From Eonycteris spelaea (lineage: Eukaryota; Chordata; Mammalia; Chiroptera; Pteropodidae): 64,000 nucleotides of DNA. Positions 23,044 to 36,385 of the stretch are shown one piece after another. The notes under the pieces are model-generated. The model had not been told where the DNA came from and did not search any database. It saw only the letters and a list, made by a program, of their open reading frames with translations. Numbering within the stretch: the stretch's first letter is position 1; every line of letters starts with the position of its first letter. Position numbers and translations under genes: made by a program. Location of the stretch: the NCBI GenBank assembly GCA_003508835.1, contig PUFA01000082.1:1488001-1552000 (forward strand). Reading direction: 5' to 3'.

Positions 23044-23484
23044 GGCTGGGAGCAACTGCTTCATCTCTTCAAAGGCTGTCATCTGTAAAACGAGATGATT
23101 GGACTCAATATATAATTTTTAAAGCCCCTTTTAGAGTTACCATTCTGTAATTCCTGCCTCCCAAGACTTTATCTTTTATTATACTTCTGGTTGGGAACAG
23201 AAATCTTTTGACTAATGTTTTAAAACTTGGGTTGGGCACATTGGTGTAGTTAGGAAGCTTGCTTTCATCAGAATTGGATAGAATTTGAAAGTAAGGTTTA
23301 TGCATCAGTACTCCAATAGACTCATTTTAATTTTGTTAAAAGATTAGAATGTGTATGATTTCTTAATGTTAGCCTTAAATGTTTAATCTTTAATGTTGAT
23401 AGACAAATATTTAATGTTTATTTAATATTTTGTCACCTTATTCCTTTCATTAGCATTTTTAAGGTCATCTGCATCTTTTGACAG

Positions 23485-23527
23485 AGGAAAAGATGGTCAA
23501 CGTTTTGAAAGGAGTGCTTATAGAATG
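23485..23527 (+). CDS. GTF2H5: GTF2H5 exon 2 with start codon (coding 23493-23527)
   Basis: An acceptor 'tcttttgacag' (AG at 23483-23484) precedes 'aggaaaag' and ATG at 23493. The 35 coding bases read MVNVLKGVLIE plus TG of a split Cys codon, followed by donor GTTAGT at 23528. This is the human p8/TTDA N-terminus with no difference from what I remember. An alternative acceptor AG two bases downstream would not change the protein. The exon is too short to stand out as an open frame. Confidence 0.95.
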
Positions 23528-24209
23528 GTTAGTAGTTTTTATACTTAATGGGTTTTTTAGAATTCGTTTTTTAAGTTCTGAATGAATCAAGTCTTTCAGC
23601 TTTCTCAACTTCATTTTTCTTGTATAACAAGTGGAACAGGTTTTATTGCTAAGTTTTTTCCTGTCACCAGATTTCAATGTCTCTGTTGAATTGATGTGAT
23701 TGGCATTATTTTGAGAGACAGCATATTTGTTAGATTAATCCTCTTTAGAGGAACAGTGCTGGTGTTCTCAAACCATCAGAGATCAGCTTGAATTTTAGTA
23801 TTCGCCTAAGTCTTAACCGTCACAAACTCTGATCTTTTAAAAAAAGAGAGAAAAAAACTGATTTAGGAACCAGTTGAATGTTGCTTAAACTAGTTACTAG
23901 TCATACATTTCAAAGGAGAAACTAGAAACCTTAATGGGCAGAGTTGAGTTCCTCAAAGCAAGCCAATGTAGGGCTGGCTTAGTTATCACACAGTCTGAAA
24001 ACCTGATCTGCTGGCCCACATCCTGCACTGTCTCCATTTGTTTGCATGACAATAATTCTGGGAATCCTGCTCTATGGATACTCCCACTGTCTGACAACAC
24101 TGCTGTCTATGTTTCTGTGCCCCTAATATGAGCTGTTATATAGGTAATGGGTACAGTTTGCTGTGATGGCAAGTCTAAGGGAGGAGCAAAGCCAAACCCT
24201 AGGATACTT

Positions 24210-24540
24210 CTGGCATTTACAGCAGCACTGTCCAATAGGAATATGAAGCAAGCCATATACGTAGTCTTAAATTTTCTAGTAGCCATTTAAAAAGTAAAAT
24301 GTAACAAGTGAAATTAATATATTTTATTTAACTCAATATATCCAAAATATTTCAACAGACTAAGTCTTCAGAGCCCATACTAAGACTTCAACATTGTGCA
24401 GTCTTTTTTCATATTAAAGTTTCAAAATCCAATGTGTATTTTACAGCACAGTTCACAGACTAGCCACATTTCAGGTGCTCAGTAGTAACGTGACTAGTGA
24501 GCCACCTTATGGAACATACAGATTTAGAGTTGGGGTAGAG
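24210..24540 (+). repeat. hAT-Charlie-type MITE
   Basis: Starts 'cagcactgtccaataggaat', has 'aattttctagtagccattt' and 'tattttatttaactcaatat', and ends with 'gccacatttcaggtgctcag' and a TIR-like tail. It is a known mammalian non-autonomous hAT pattern; exact name not assigned. Confidence 0.65.
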
Positions 24541-25199
24541 GAGACACTAACAAAAGCAATTCAGAAGAAAACAGCTAGTGAAGTAGGAGGGAGGCTAAGA
24601 GGGAATGTTCATGAAGGTGAGTGGGCCATGTCAAGTGATTGTGAGAGAGAGGAGAATAAGATGACACACTGGAGGTCTTTGATTTTTTGGAGTGAACTGT
24701 TTTAATTGCAAGGTGGGATAGACGCCAGTCAGGAGTGGGCGTATACTTTGAAAAGGGAAAGGGAGGTGAGGAAGTTGAGACTGGAGTTTTGTTGTGACAG
24801 TGAGCAAAGGACTGGAGAAATGGGTGGCTAAGGAAGGATATGGTAAGGGACTCTGGTTCTTGGTATTTTTGTTGTTTAATGTGAAAGAGTAGAATATGTT
24901 GAAAGAGCAAAGAGCTGGAAGGGAGAGGTATTCACTTGGGGGAAAGCAAAAGGGACCAGATCTCAGTCCAGAAATCTGAACACTGCTGTTTTCTTTTGGA
25001 GAAGACTTCTAGGCAAATTTTTGTACTTAATTTTTCTTATTACTTTGTCATAGTTAACATTTCCTGGTTGGTCTTTTAATATTTAACACATAGGATACAC
25101 GCGCAATGCAAGCCATAAATTTTTTCCCTTTTGTTTTTTCCAATTCTCTTAAATTTAACCTTAACCTATAAGATTTGATAAATATTCACTTCTGTCTTG

Positions 25200-25450
25200 G
25201 AGAGTTTTTCTATTTTTGTGGGGTTTTTTTTTTTTTGATGTTTAAAGTTTCATTCATCTGGAATTTATTGGGGGGACATATTATGAACTGAAGATCTAAA
25301 TTAACCCCTTTTTTTGGTCAAATATCTGAACAATTGTTCAACACCATTTATTACCTTTCGTAATGATGCATGATGCATCTTTTATCAGTTGACTTACCTT
25401 GCTCTGCTTTCCCCAATCCCATCTCGTATCAATTTTTTTCTTTGTTATTG
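25200..25450 (-). repeat. L1 fragment, antisense
   Basis: 'tcatctggaatttattgggg', 'ccctttttttggtcaaatat' and 'caacaccatttattacc' match the reverse-strand L1 3' region. Confidence 0.5.
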
Positions 25451-25779
25451 ATGGCTATTTGAGAATAACTTGGAATAATTTAGTCTGTTTCCAAAGTAAT
25501 CCCTTTGGAATGAGGGTTGAGATTATATCAAACCTATATTTTAATTTGAAAAAAAGTGGTGGCTGGCCTGCATTTTAAAGAGCACAACTCTGAGAGTCTC
25601 GTTAAAATCGCAATGGTAGGCATTCAGTTTCTCCGGAAGGACCAGGGTGCAGACTTGTAAAAGGAACCAAGGTGTTAGTTTCCTTTCCTGAGTGAGCTCT
25701 TTGCTGGTTCGCTGTTATGTTATCAAGCTTCTGAATTCTGCTTGGGCTCTAATGGCCCTCTTTCTTGCTCGTCCAGACT

Positions 25780-25900
25780 AGCAGCATCTGGAGCTTGTTA
25801 GAAATATAAAATCTCAGACCTCACCCCAGATCTACTAAATCGGAATTGTGCATACAGAGGATCTTCTTGAAATGCACTTCGAGTTTGAGAAGTGCTTAAT
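25780..25900 (-). repeat. MER5A DNA transposon
   Basis: 'agcatctggagcttgttaga', 'cctcaccccagatctactaa' and 'gtttgagaagtgctt': the characteristic MER5A order. Confidence 0.8.
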
Positions 25901-27160
25901 CGACTTATGCATGATGATCATTTCCCAGTGGAGGATTGTTTTGCACCAAGTCTACTTAAATTTTGTAGGTGGATACTGTCTTTGCAAAACTAATTTTTTC
26001 CCTTCAAGGTGAATTCTAAAGTGTAACCTGAACAATTTTTCAAAAGGGTAACTGTCTTCCCAGGGATAAAGCTTCAGAAAGACTCCGGGCCTGAGAAATA
26101 ATGGATTCATAAAGGGCATGGCTAGGGTTGGTGGGTGCTCCTCATGCTCAGGTGCACATGCTAGGGCAATAACTGGAAAAATCCTTCAGTTTCCATCATG
26201 TCTGTATCTGATGCCAAAGAGAAGATTGTTAGTAATACAGTATCAACATGAGTCTGTTTATTAGTTTGTAAACAAACCCCTCAGGGATCTCCTAAAACTA
26301 CTTCCATTGTCCCAGTGATTTTTCAAATTCCAGTAACATCACCATACAGGGTCATATAATAGCCTAGATAGTGCTTTTCCACATAATCATTTCAGGCAGC
26401 CAGCAAAATATGGGTATGTATGTCCTAGTTCAGAAAGAGAACCTTAATGTGACACCTGTCTTAGAATGGCTTAATTTACTACCACATTTGAAGTCCATGT
26501 CTGTCCGTGCCTTTTAAGTGATTTTGAGAACAATAGAGAAGCAAATAAACCATATTATAATGGTGGCCATTTAGGCCCAACTATCAGTGAATTGAAAAAT
26601 CAGGGTACTTGGATATAAAATTCATTCCTCCCAAGGCTTATCAAATACCAAAACCTAAAGCTCAGTATTTTTTGTTTGTTTATAAATTTGTGTTTTTACG
26701 TCAAAATGACATTGGTGAAAATGTCCTCTTTGTTTGAATCCACCACTATCAACTGCTAGCCTCACAGCAAGCATTTTCCCAAATCTAGCCAACCACAGCA
26801 GTATTGAAGCAAGCAGCATATGTCCTACAAATGACTGACCAATTCTAGATGCTAGAGCAAACCTTTGGTGTGACAGTTATCACATTTGGTTTGGCAGGTA
26901 CTTCAGCAAGGAAGATTTGTTGCAGAGATGCAGATTCCAACCAGTTTATAGCATAATAGCAAAAAATCTGGAGAAATAGGTAATATTAGACCAGACTTAT
27001 TCTTATGGGTTTGGCTTCTAAACCTTATTGTATTTGAGAAGCAAATAAGAACTAAGGCAAAACCAGTTTAACCTTTCTGTTCTTTCCCAGCATTTATGTG
27101 TCTCTTGTGAGCCTTTCCTGCTTTGCCGGGCCATATTACTAAAGTTTCCATAGGCACTCA
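25901..27160. other. GTF2H5 intron 2, no named element
   Basis: Unique-looking intron sequence; no exon, RNA gene or repeat recognised. Confidence 0.4.
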
Positions 27161-27164
27161 GAAC

Positions 27165-27420
27165 AGTGCCTGAGATAAATAAAGGAGGTGCTTCGTAAAT
27201 ATTTGTTTACTGAATGAATTTTGTTAACAGAATTGAATCAAGGAGGGCATTCTGAGCCTAAATACCACAATAATCTCATTTCTAGACGTTTATCTAAAGG
27301 AAATGATCCTAAGGAATGATCAGAACTGTGGATTAAAATGTAGGTAGTTAATCGTGCTAATAAAAACATAAAGTATTGTTCGACCGTAACATAGATTTAT
27401 AGTCAAATAATATAGCTAGT
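27165..27420 (+). repeat. L2 3' end followed by L1M 3' fragment
   Basis: 'cagaacagtgcctgagataa' and 'aatatttgtttactgaatga' are an L2 terminus. 'ctaaaggaaatgatcctaag' onward resembles an old L1M 3' end. Confidence 0.5.
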
Positions 27421-27484
27421 AAAATATTTGAAAACATTTTAAGTGGTGTGGGACAGTGATACAATACAATATTAAATGATGAGT

Positions 27485-27735
27485 GCTGAATTCCTTTAAT
27501 AAATAACACTGAGCATTTGCCAGATACTATACTAAGCACTTTGTAATATTCAGTTAGTTTTTACAACAACCCTATGAGATATAGTTGTTATTATCTCCAC
27601 TTTATCAATGCAGAAATTGAGGCACAGAGAAATTTAGCACCCTGCTCAGGGTTACACAGCTATTAAGCTGGGATTTTTAAACCGTGGTGTTTGGCTCCAG
27701 AGCCCAAGCTACTGAGCCTTATGCAGACCGTTTCT
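27485..27735 (+). repeat. MIR SINE, nearly full length
   Basis: All MIR landmarks in order: 'gccagatactatactaagca', 'acaaccctatgagatatagt', 'gaaattgaggcacagagaaa', 'cagggttacacagctattaa' and 'ggctccagagcccaagctac'. Confidence 0.92.
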
Positions 27736-28299
27736 CCAACACAAATCTAAGTATAATAATGTGTTAAAAAAAAAAAATACACATGTAATCTTAGAAAAAT
27801 ACCATATAATCTCAGGTTAATATTTTTCTAACAAATAGTATATCTGTTAATAGGGACAGAACTAGGTGATTTGAACTTCCCTACCTACATCCTCCCATAT
27901 ACCCGGATACTCTTGGCATTTTAATTGCTTCTCATTTGAATATCTACGGTCAGCAAGTTGTTTTAGATATACTCTAATCCAGCCAGCCTGCAACATAAGT
28001 GTGGTACTGTCTCCATCTTACTACTTAGGGGCCTAAGATGTGGAGAGATTGAGTGATTTTATATGATACATATTTTGGTTGGCTGAACTGGAGTTTAGGG
28101 TTAGGCTTTCTGAGTTCAGTACTCTCTTGTGTTTTTGTAACAAGAAAACCTTTTATGTGTCATATTGGCAACTTGGGTCCCATTTTTCTGGTTAAGTTAA
28201 TGTCCCCTGTGGTGACCCTTTCTCTTAAGACCAACGCATGTAGCAAATATTTATTGAGTACCTACATTACAATATGCTGGACCCTAATTTAGGCACCCA

Positions 28300-29370
28300 T
28301 ATCTCAGGCCAGACAAAACCCGAATTAAGAAAACATTTTGGAAAGGCTTATAAGGGGGAAATGTAAGGGAACAAAGCTATTTCATATTCAGTAACAATCT
28401 TCTAAAACATTCTATTTTCGGTACATACAAATTTATGGAGAAATAGTTGTAAGTTATTTATATCATTAGCTCTGTTAGCTAATTACTATCAGGAAGGATA
28501 GTTTGCCATAGACTAAACCAAAATTATCAGTCTGATGGGATAGACAGTGCTGACAACTTCATCCATCTGACCAATTAATTCGATGGCCTGATTTACTCGG
28601 TCCTAGAGACCCCTCATAGGGTAATACTTATTAGAATATATGTTATAGAGGCTACACTAAGGTTCTTAGCAATGGGTTTCTTGATATCTGCCCTCGTTTC
28701 CAGGGCAAAGACACTTTTTCCTGTTCACTAGCCCTGATCCCAGCACTTGAACCAACTATTTCTGGGAGCCTGGCTGCGGTTTTCTCCTTGCCAGCAGGTT
28801 CTCCCAGAGACCTTCCACAGAGAAGGAGAACAGCCCTGCGTTCAGGCAAGATATTCCAGGCCTTCGACAACTCGTAACAGAATGTCCCTTAAACTTTTGA
28901 GTGTCTTTTTGAATTATTACAGATTACGTTGTCGTCAATTTGAGAATCCAGTCTCAAATTAACTACTTTCTACTTCCTTTCAGAAAGTTTAATTGAGGAG
29001 ATTGACAGCGGACGTAGTGACTTCAGAGTCTCACTGACCAGTCACTCACTCACCTGTCAGTTGTCCGTGTTTCCCACATGTGGGGGACAGCACTGGTGTT
29101 CAGGGTGATTTGTAATGGAACACACATTTGAGTGTAGGGCTGGGGAAAGAACACAAAAATAGTTTTTATGTGACCAGTTTAATGTATTTGAGGAAAAAAA
29201 TAGAACACTTCAAGATGACTGGTAATTCATACCAGGTGAAGTTAAGCCTACAAGGCGATACAAAGCAATTTCTTTAAAAAGCAATTTAAAGAAAACTATT
29301 AATATATAATGCAAGTGTTACAAGAGATGGCTAAAATAGCAATGATACTATGTAGGGGTTCAGAACGAGT
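28300..29370. other. GTF2H5 intron 2, no named element
   Basis: Intron sequence without a recognised gene or repeat, apart from a short L2-like 3' end in minus orientation just before it (about 28235-28285). Confidence 0.35.
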
Positions 29371-29384
29371 CACCCCAAGAAGTA

Positions 29385-29800
29385 CCTGTGGTATGTAGAT
29401 TATTTTGAGCTAAAAGCAGTTGAGACCCTGTGGTCTCAAGAAAAACTTCTGCCCCTGTTTAACTGCATAGAAGAAGTTAAATTAGGGCCCTTGCCCGTAA
29501 TAAGAGTTATCACCAGAAGTAACCTTTTCTGACCTACCTATAGTCAGGACAGGCATCTCATTACTAAACATCTGCGCCCTGTGAAGCCCCAGGTGCTTCA
29601 CCTCATTCCTCAGCTCAGGGTGTCAGGTATTCCTCAGGTTCCATTCTGTCTGAACCTCTCACATATGGGGTCCCATTCACGCAAAGTTCAATGCAATTTT
29701 CTCCCGTTAATCTGTTTCATGTTGATTCTTAAACGAGCCAAAAGAACCAGAAGAGGGAAGGAGGAATTTCCCCCCTCCCCCACATATGCAAATGGAAGAA
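29385..29800 (+). repeat. Retroviral solo-LTR-like element
   Basis: LTR-style layout: 'acttctgcccctgtttaact', 'tcctcagctcagggtgtcag', 'cgcaaagttcaatgcaattt' (degenerate polyadenylation region), 'gttaatctgtttcatgttga', and an end 'atttcccccctcccccac'. No viral coding sequence was seen. The family is not assigned; a class I ERV LTR is likely. Confidence 0.5.
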
Positions 29801-30789
29801 ATTTTGAAAACACAAACATGATTCAAAGCACAGATGGACACTTCTTGGTTTCAGCTCTTTAACTTTAACGTCATTGAAATCATGTAAATTTATTTCATCT
29901 AGCAGTGTTCTGGAGACATAATAGTCTTTATCATCATTTAACCTTTGCTATCTCTAATACCTCTTATAGCAGCCAATTACTAGAATAAATGGGTGTCATC
30001 TGTGAATACACTGAGCTCAGACAGTAACATATCACTTTTGGACCACAATTTTCACAGTGTCTGTATTCTCATTACTGTTACATTCGGACCCAAAATTTAA
30101 TTTAAAGGGCCAACAAAAAACAATTGTTCTGTTGTGTAAGGTATACCCTTCAAAGAAACCTCTGAGTGTGGTTTTTATAGAAAATATCGAGATTCTTGTG
30201 GGACAGAAAGGGCCTGGAGGGTCAGGTGGGCATGTGAAGAGAGGTGAGCCCTCCCTGTCTCTTGACTTCAGGGAGACGAGGAAGCAGCCTAGATTTAGAA
30301 CACTAAAGAGGATTTTTGTCTGTCCCCCACACCTGCCTAGTCTTACATTGCTCTCCTTTATTCACCACCCTGATCCCACCTACCCTTTTATTTGTATAGG
30401 GCAGGAAAAGTTTAGCAAAACAGTCGAGTTTTTTCAAGAGCGTCTGAGCAGGAGCACAGCAGTTGTAGAGAAGCTGAAGCCTTGGTTCCCCGTCCTGTGG
30501 GCCCCCTCATGTCCACTTTTGAAATGTCATTTGAAAGGACCCTGGTCAACCTACTTCATTACTCCCAGCCCTCTTCTCAGATTGCCCGTTAAGCTCCTTT
30601 TCATTTTGTTTCACAGCCTACTTTTTGTCAATAATTGATCAATTGTGTACCTTAGTGAGATTTTTTCAGCACACAGTGTTAATACTTTACAAAAATTTAA
30701 TTCTTTATTCTTTGTAGCTGCCAATAAATATAAAATTTAACATTTTCGGCAATTCCCTAATATTACATTATCTGTCTCTGTCAGAGACC

Positions 30790-33700
30790 CCCGTTCCCTT
30801 TCCCATCCATCGCTGGCTGTGATTGCCATTCAGTTTTATGTCATCTGCCTGGAGACCCTCATTCTCATACGTTTTGTCCTTTCCTGTTTTCATTCACCCG
30901 AAAGGTCACAGCCTTCCAGGCCATCCCTCATCCCTCTGGCACGCATTACCTTATGGCTGTATACATCCGTTTTTCCAAATTCCACCTCCAACCCACCTTC
31001 CACCCCCAGCCTTTCCACTTTGCCCTCTGGATCCTAGTGAGATGGCAGAATCCCTGTGTCCTTGCCCTTTTCTCTGAACTCTTCGTCTCCTCTCCCCAGG
31101 CTCCTTTTTCTCTCAGCCAAATGGTACGAGAGGTGCTAGAGGAAATAGGATAGTTGTCTACCTTATTCCTTGTCGCTTCTAAAAATTCTCTTTTCTTCTT
31201 TCATAGGAACCCCGTTCTGAATCTCACACCGTCAGAGTAGACCACACGCTTTGCAGTAATCCACAAATACCCAAATCTTTCCTTGGTTTTTCCTTGAAGA
31301 CTACCTGTCATTCTTCAGTAGCTCTCCCCTCCGATTCTTCGTGGTTTCATGTCCGTGTGGATCGTCCTTCCAATACTCTGCCCTCTCAGTTCCCTGACCT
31401 ATTCCAATAAGCTTGTCCTCCTCTCTGTCACAGTCGTTCATTCACATAGTCAGACCTACACCTGTCCCTACCAATGCTGCCATCTCTTCAGAGTCTCCAT
31501 TCCAGACATCTAACTTATGACCACCACCTCCTTTCTCCAGTTCAGTCCCTCCAATGCCGTATCTTTCTGATCTCTTCAGCTCTGCCGGAAGTAGTCTGCC
31601 GATTCTCACCTCTTCATTGCCCTCCACCACCCCAGCATCCTCTCTCCTCCTTAGCCAGCTTTTGCTCCACAGTCCATCACTATACTGGTTTTCTCAAAGA
31701 CACTCTCAGCTCCCTTGCCCACCGCAGTCACACTCGCCAAATCTGGTTAAATCCAGGCCCTGCTTTCTCTGAACCTTTACCTCCACAGCCCGCAGGGACT
31801 GGAGGAAAACATACAAGCGTACTGTGCAGTCTCACTTCAAATTCGTGACTGCTCAACGCAGGCGGACCCTGAATGCTAGCCAGCAAACGCGCCACGTTCC
31901 CTAGTTCACTTACTCTCCACTTTCCTAGGAAAGCTGTTACGTCAAATCTAAGATTTCATTGATTTTACAAACTTGGCGATATTTTATGTACCTTTAAGAA
32001 AAATCTCTGCCTGTTATACTATAATATGTCCTTGATTGTTGTTAAGACTTATCTCAATTTCAGTGTTGTTAAAGTGGGGGGGGGGGCGGGGGCTAAATGT
32101 GCTGCTGAAAATGGATGAAAGCTCGTATTTCATACCTTCAGTTTCTCTTACCTCAGACAACTTCCATGTCTTCACGTGCAGCTGATTCCTTGTTCCTATT
32201 TCACTGGGAAAATAAAAGCAATCAGAAGAGAACCTCCGTCACCTGGATTTGTGTCCATATACTCCCCCTCTCCCCACCCAGTTTCTTCTCCTGTCTGAAG
32301 CCAGCTTCCCTGCTTGGGAACTGGATTCATCCCCTCCTGCCTATTTAAGGACACTTTTTCAGTGGTGTTCCTCTTTTCTCCTGCTTTATCAGTTTTTTTT
32401 TTTTAATCTACTAGATCGTTCCCAGCGTATCACAAACATACTGTAATTTGTCCCCAGCCCTCCCAGGCAACAACTGAGTCCCACATGCCTTTCCAGCTCC
32501 CACTCTATTTTCATGCTCGTTGTAGCAGAATTTCTCACTTTCTGTTCACTTTCTTTAATTTCTCTCCTCCCTCTGAAACCCACTCGTCAGCCTTCTCCCT
32601 GCGACTCTACCAAAACTGCTTGCACCAAGGTCCAGCAGCCTTCTGAAGCCAGTGGTCAGTTCTCAGTCCTGACCTTACTATGCCTGTTGACCACATTTGA
32701 TGCAGTTGATCATTCCTCTTTCTGAATATCCTTTGTTCACTTAGCTACCAGAACTCCATGCATTCTTCCTACCTCAGTGGTCACTGATTTCTTTTTACCT
32801 TTTGCTGTTGGGGTGTCCAAGGCTTGGTCCTTGGACCCTTTGTGGTTTCCCCTATCGTACATTGATGACTGACTCTTACTCTTCAGTCTGGACTTCGCTG
32901 TGTGAAATCCACAATTGTATATCTAGCTTCTTACTCTGCTTCACTTGGGTGCCTATAGGCTTCTCAGATGTAACTAAAACCAGCTCTTGATCTTACCAGC
33001 AAACCTGTTCTTCCCACACTCATCCTCAGTAAAACAACTCCATCCTTCCATTTCCTCAAACCAAGAATTTTAGAGTCTCCTTAAATTCTCTTTCAAAGCT
33101 CAAGTGTAGTCTCAGGAAATTTTGTTGCCTTTATATTTAACATACGTCTAAAATTCAACCACATCTCATTATCTGCTCCCACCTAGATCCAAATCATCAT
33201 CATGTCTTGCCTGGATACAGCAGTCACCCCACTGGTCTCCCTGTGTCACCCATTGCTACTGCTACCACCCCTCGGTCACCTCCAGTCTTTTCTCAACCCA
33301 GCAGGCAGTGTGACTCGTCATTTAAAATGTAACTCAGTTTGTAAATTGACATGTCACTTAGTAAAAGTCAAAGACCCTAAAATCATCTTTGAGGTCCTGC
33401 ATCATCCGAACCAGTTTTAACTTTCTGAGCTCTCTCCCACTGCTCTCTCCCATCAGGCGCCCATGTCTAGCCACCTTGGCCTTGCTCTTCACTCTGCCTA
33501 GGATGCTTTCCCCCCACGCCGCCTCCTGCGGTTCGTTCAGACGTTACCTGCTTAGCAAGGCCTTCCTTTACTCCCTTGCTTAAACTTGCAAGAGCCTATC
33601 CGTTTCATCACTGCCATTTCTCATCCTACTTTTCTGGTTTTTATGTTTGTTTATCACAGTTCTACTGCTAGAATATAAGCTCTGTGACATGGAAGGTTCT

Positions 33701-33795
33701 TAATGGTTTTGTTCATTGCTAAATCCCCAGGACTGGAATAGGGCCTGGCACATGATAGGTACTCATTAAGTATTTATTAAATGAGTGAATACAAC
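30790..33795 (+). repeat. Long L2 LINE copy (about 3 kb) with reverse-transcriptase remnants
   Basis: The plus strand carries ordered L2 ORF2 text ending in the L2 3' terminus ('gggcctggcacatgataggt', 'tattaaatgagtgaata' at about 33740-33790). Translated pieces show reverse-transcriptase-like LTLLCLLTTFDAVDHSSF (32670-32725) and, in another frame, a GVSK-SLDPLWFP-YIDD-like stretch at about 32810-32870. Many frameshifts and stops; not functional. It occupies GTF2H5 intron 2. Confidence 0.85.
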
Positions 33796-33799
33796 TTAA

Positions 33800-34540
33800 A
33801 ATAGCAGATTTTGTCAAATCTAAGTGAGTAAGTGTAGCCTTTAGGTGTTCTGAACTTAAGTGTAAGATAAACATACTAGAAAGTAAGTTTAAAATCTGTC
33901 AATTCTGACGTGGGTAGATCTACTTAGTCACATAATTTTACAGCATAGTAAATTATTAATACAATCATTTTAGTGGTAAGTTGAAAGTAAGAAAATAATT
34001 AGGAAGGCTCGACTTTTTAATAGTTAATATACTGTGAACCATATTCATTTAGTGAGTAAAATAAATCTTTTGTTGGCTTCACTTATTATCCATGTTAGTA
34101 CTTGAAGTAAAACTTGTTTATATTCATTAAATTTTTCTGACCTTTTGAATTAAATTACCTTTGTAATTGATGTTGACATTAAGAAACCAAAAGATTGTGT
34201 AAGATTATCTTTTCTCTAAAAATTAAATCTGTATGCAACTTGATATTTTTATATTCATTTTTTTGCCAAACAAATTATTGTATGTTATATTGAAACTAAA
34301 GGGCGTCCTTTGTCATGATTCAGGACTTTTATGAGAGTTATTTCTTAAATCCAAGAAATTATATCCCTCTTTCCTTTATGATTATCCTATTTGTTCCAAA
34401 CTAAAGCCACAAATAAATAGAATTGAACTGGATCTCTTGAGTTCTCAAAGAGATTTTATTAGGGTTGCCTTTAAAGATTCTGAATGATAGTTCAGACTTA
34501 CAAGGTTCAGAATTTAAAGATGGGGGAAAACTTGAGTATA
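33800..34540. other. GTF2H5 intron 2, AT-rich, nothing recognised
   Basis: AT-rich intron sequence with no identifiable element. Confidence 0.4.
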
Positions 34541-34544
34541 TACT

Positions 34545-34705
34545 ACAAACCAAATACCATCCTTGGCATTTCTCTCCTTTAATTTTCATGACATTTCTTA
34601 TGTGGGCTCACTTTGAGGTTTTGGGAGATTAAGTACATATTAAGGTCACACAGGTAAGTGATAGAGCCGGGGCTGAATCTAGATTTGACTCTCACTGTAC
34701 ATCTT
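34545..34705 (+). repeat. MIR SINE
   Basis: 'taattttcatgacatttctt', 'agattaagtacatattaagg', 'tcacacaggtaagtgataga' and 'gccggggctgaatctagatt' follow the MIR consensus order. Confidence 0.85.
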
Positions 34706-35059
34706 GCTTTGTCAAAGTGATTTAACTGGTTTTGTACCTTAATTTGTCCCTGGCAAGATAGTGAAAAGCTTTGGCTTTTTAAATGTGATGGTCACCAACA
34801 AGTAAGGAAATTCATTTTTAAAATCGGTTAAGGGGGCTGTGATTCCAAGCCCGATTAACTACAAAGCTTTGAACATTACTTTTTCACTTGTCAGTGGCAA
34901 ATCATTCTTTTAAAACCTTATCATTGGCCTCTTACTCTTAAACTTGCAGTAACAATTCTGAAAGAAAGCTACATCTATAAGTCGTTAACACTTGAGACAG
35001 AGGGATAGTGAGAATAACAGAACTTTTTTAACCTAAAAATTCTGCGTGCTCAGTTCTAG

Positions 35060-35299
<240 letters not shown>

Positions 35300-35719
35300 A
35301 AATATTCGATACTGACCACTTAGAAATTAAAAGTAACAGATGTGAGAGACTGTCCATTCAGTTATCTTACGTGACTGGTTAGCAGCATGCTGCGGGAAAG
35401 CCTGGCTATCATTGTGCAGAAAAAAGCCCCTGAGCTGATTTTCTTGTTCTGTTTTTTTTTTAGTATGTGTACCCTAGAATTAAAAAAAAAAAAAAAAAAA
35501 ATGCTGTAACGGTTGGCTATAATTTGACTTTTATTGTCTTTTATTAAAATATAAACGTAAATGGTTTTCCTACCTTTTAATGACAACTTAATAGATTAAG
35601 AGTATAATGGAATATGCTTTTTAATTATCAGTCTAGTCTAGATATTTGTTTGCTTGTACCTATTAGTAGTTATGAGTTTCTGTAGTGTGGATGCGGTTTA
35701 TTTTGTTTCCAGCTAGAAA

Positions 35720-36060
35720 CTTCACAGAAGTTTTCAGTCAAAGTAAAACATATATACCAAAAGTACACAAGGCGTAAATGTACAAGTCCCTGAATTTCCA
35801 CAAACTGAACACACCTCTATAACCAGCACCCAGATCCAAACATAGGAAATCACCGCCATCCCAGAGGGCCTCCCCAGGGGTAAGGGCTGGAAAGGGCGCC
35901 ATCACTGACCACCCAAGAGCAGACGCTGTGCCGACTTTTGACAGCTTGGTTAGTGCTGTGTGCTTTTTAACTTTGTGTTAGTGGAGCCATGCAGCGTGCA
36001 CTCTTGTCTGGCATCTGTTACTCACACTAGAGATTCATCCATGCTGTTGGCATGACACGT
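35720..36060 (-). repeat. L1 fragment, antisense
   Basis: 'aaacatatataccaaaagta', 'accagcacccagatccaaac' and 'gattcatccatgctgttggc' are reverse-strand old L1 phrases. Confidence 0.55.
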
Positions 36061-36385
36061 GGTTGGCCCTTGAACAGCACAGGTTTGAACTGTGCGAGTC
36101 CACTTATATGTGGGGTTTTTCCCGTAAGTACTGTATTTTCCAAATGATTTTCTTAATATTTTTCTCTAGCTTACTTTATTGTAAGACTACAATATATAAT
36201 ACATATAACATACAAAATATGTGTTAATCGACTGTATGTTATCAGTAAGGCTCTCAGCCAGCAGTCGGGCTATTAGTAGGTAAGTTTTAGGGGAGTCAAA
36301 AGTTATAAGTGGATATTTGACTATGCGGGAGGGCTGGTGCCCCTGACCACCGCCCACCACCATTGTTCAGGGCCAGCTGTAGTTT
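36061..36385 (+). repeat. Tigger2-type DNA transposon (MITE)
   Basis: Left TIR 'ttggcccttgaacagcacag' and right end 'attgttcagggccagctgta' are inverted partners. The internal 'cttactttattgtaagacta', 'acaaaatatgtgttaatcga' and 'gtgcccctgaccaccgccc' match Tigger2. Internally deleted. Confidence 0.88.

Noticed and set aside
30057..30638. 193-codon open frame
   Set aside because: No recognisable domain, no splice or promoter context, and it sits just upstream of the L2 copy in a GTF2H5 intron; most likely chance.
32670..32870. A possible domesticated reverse-transcriptase gene
   Set aside because: Motifs lie in different frames with stops between them; this is a decayed L2 copy.
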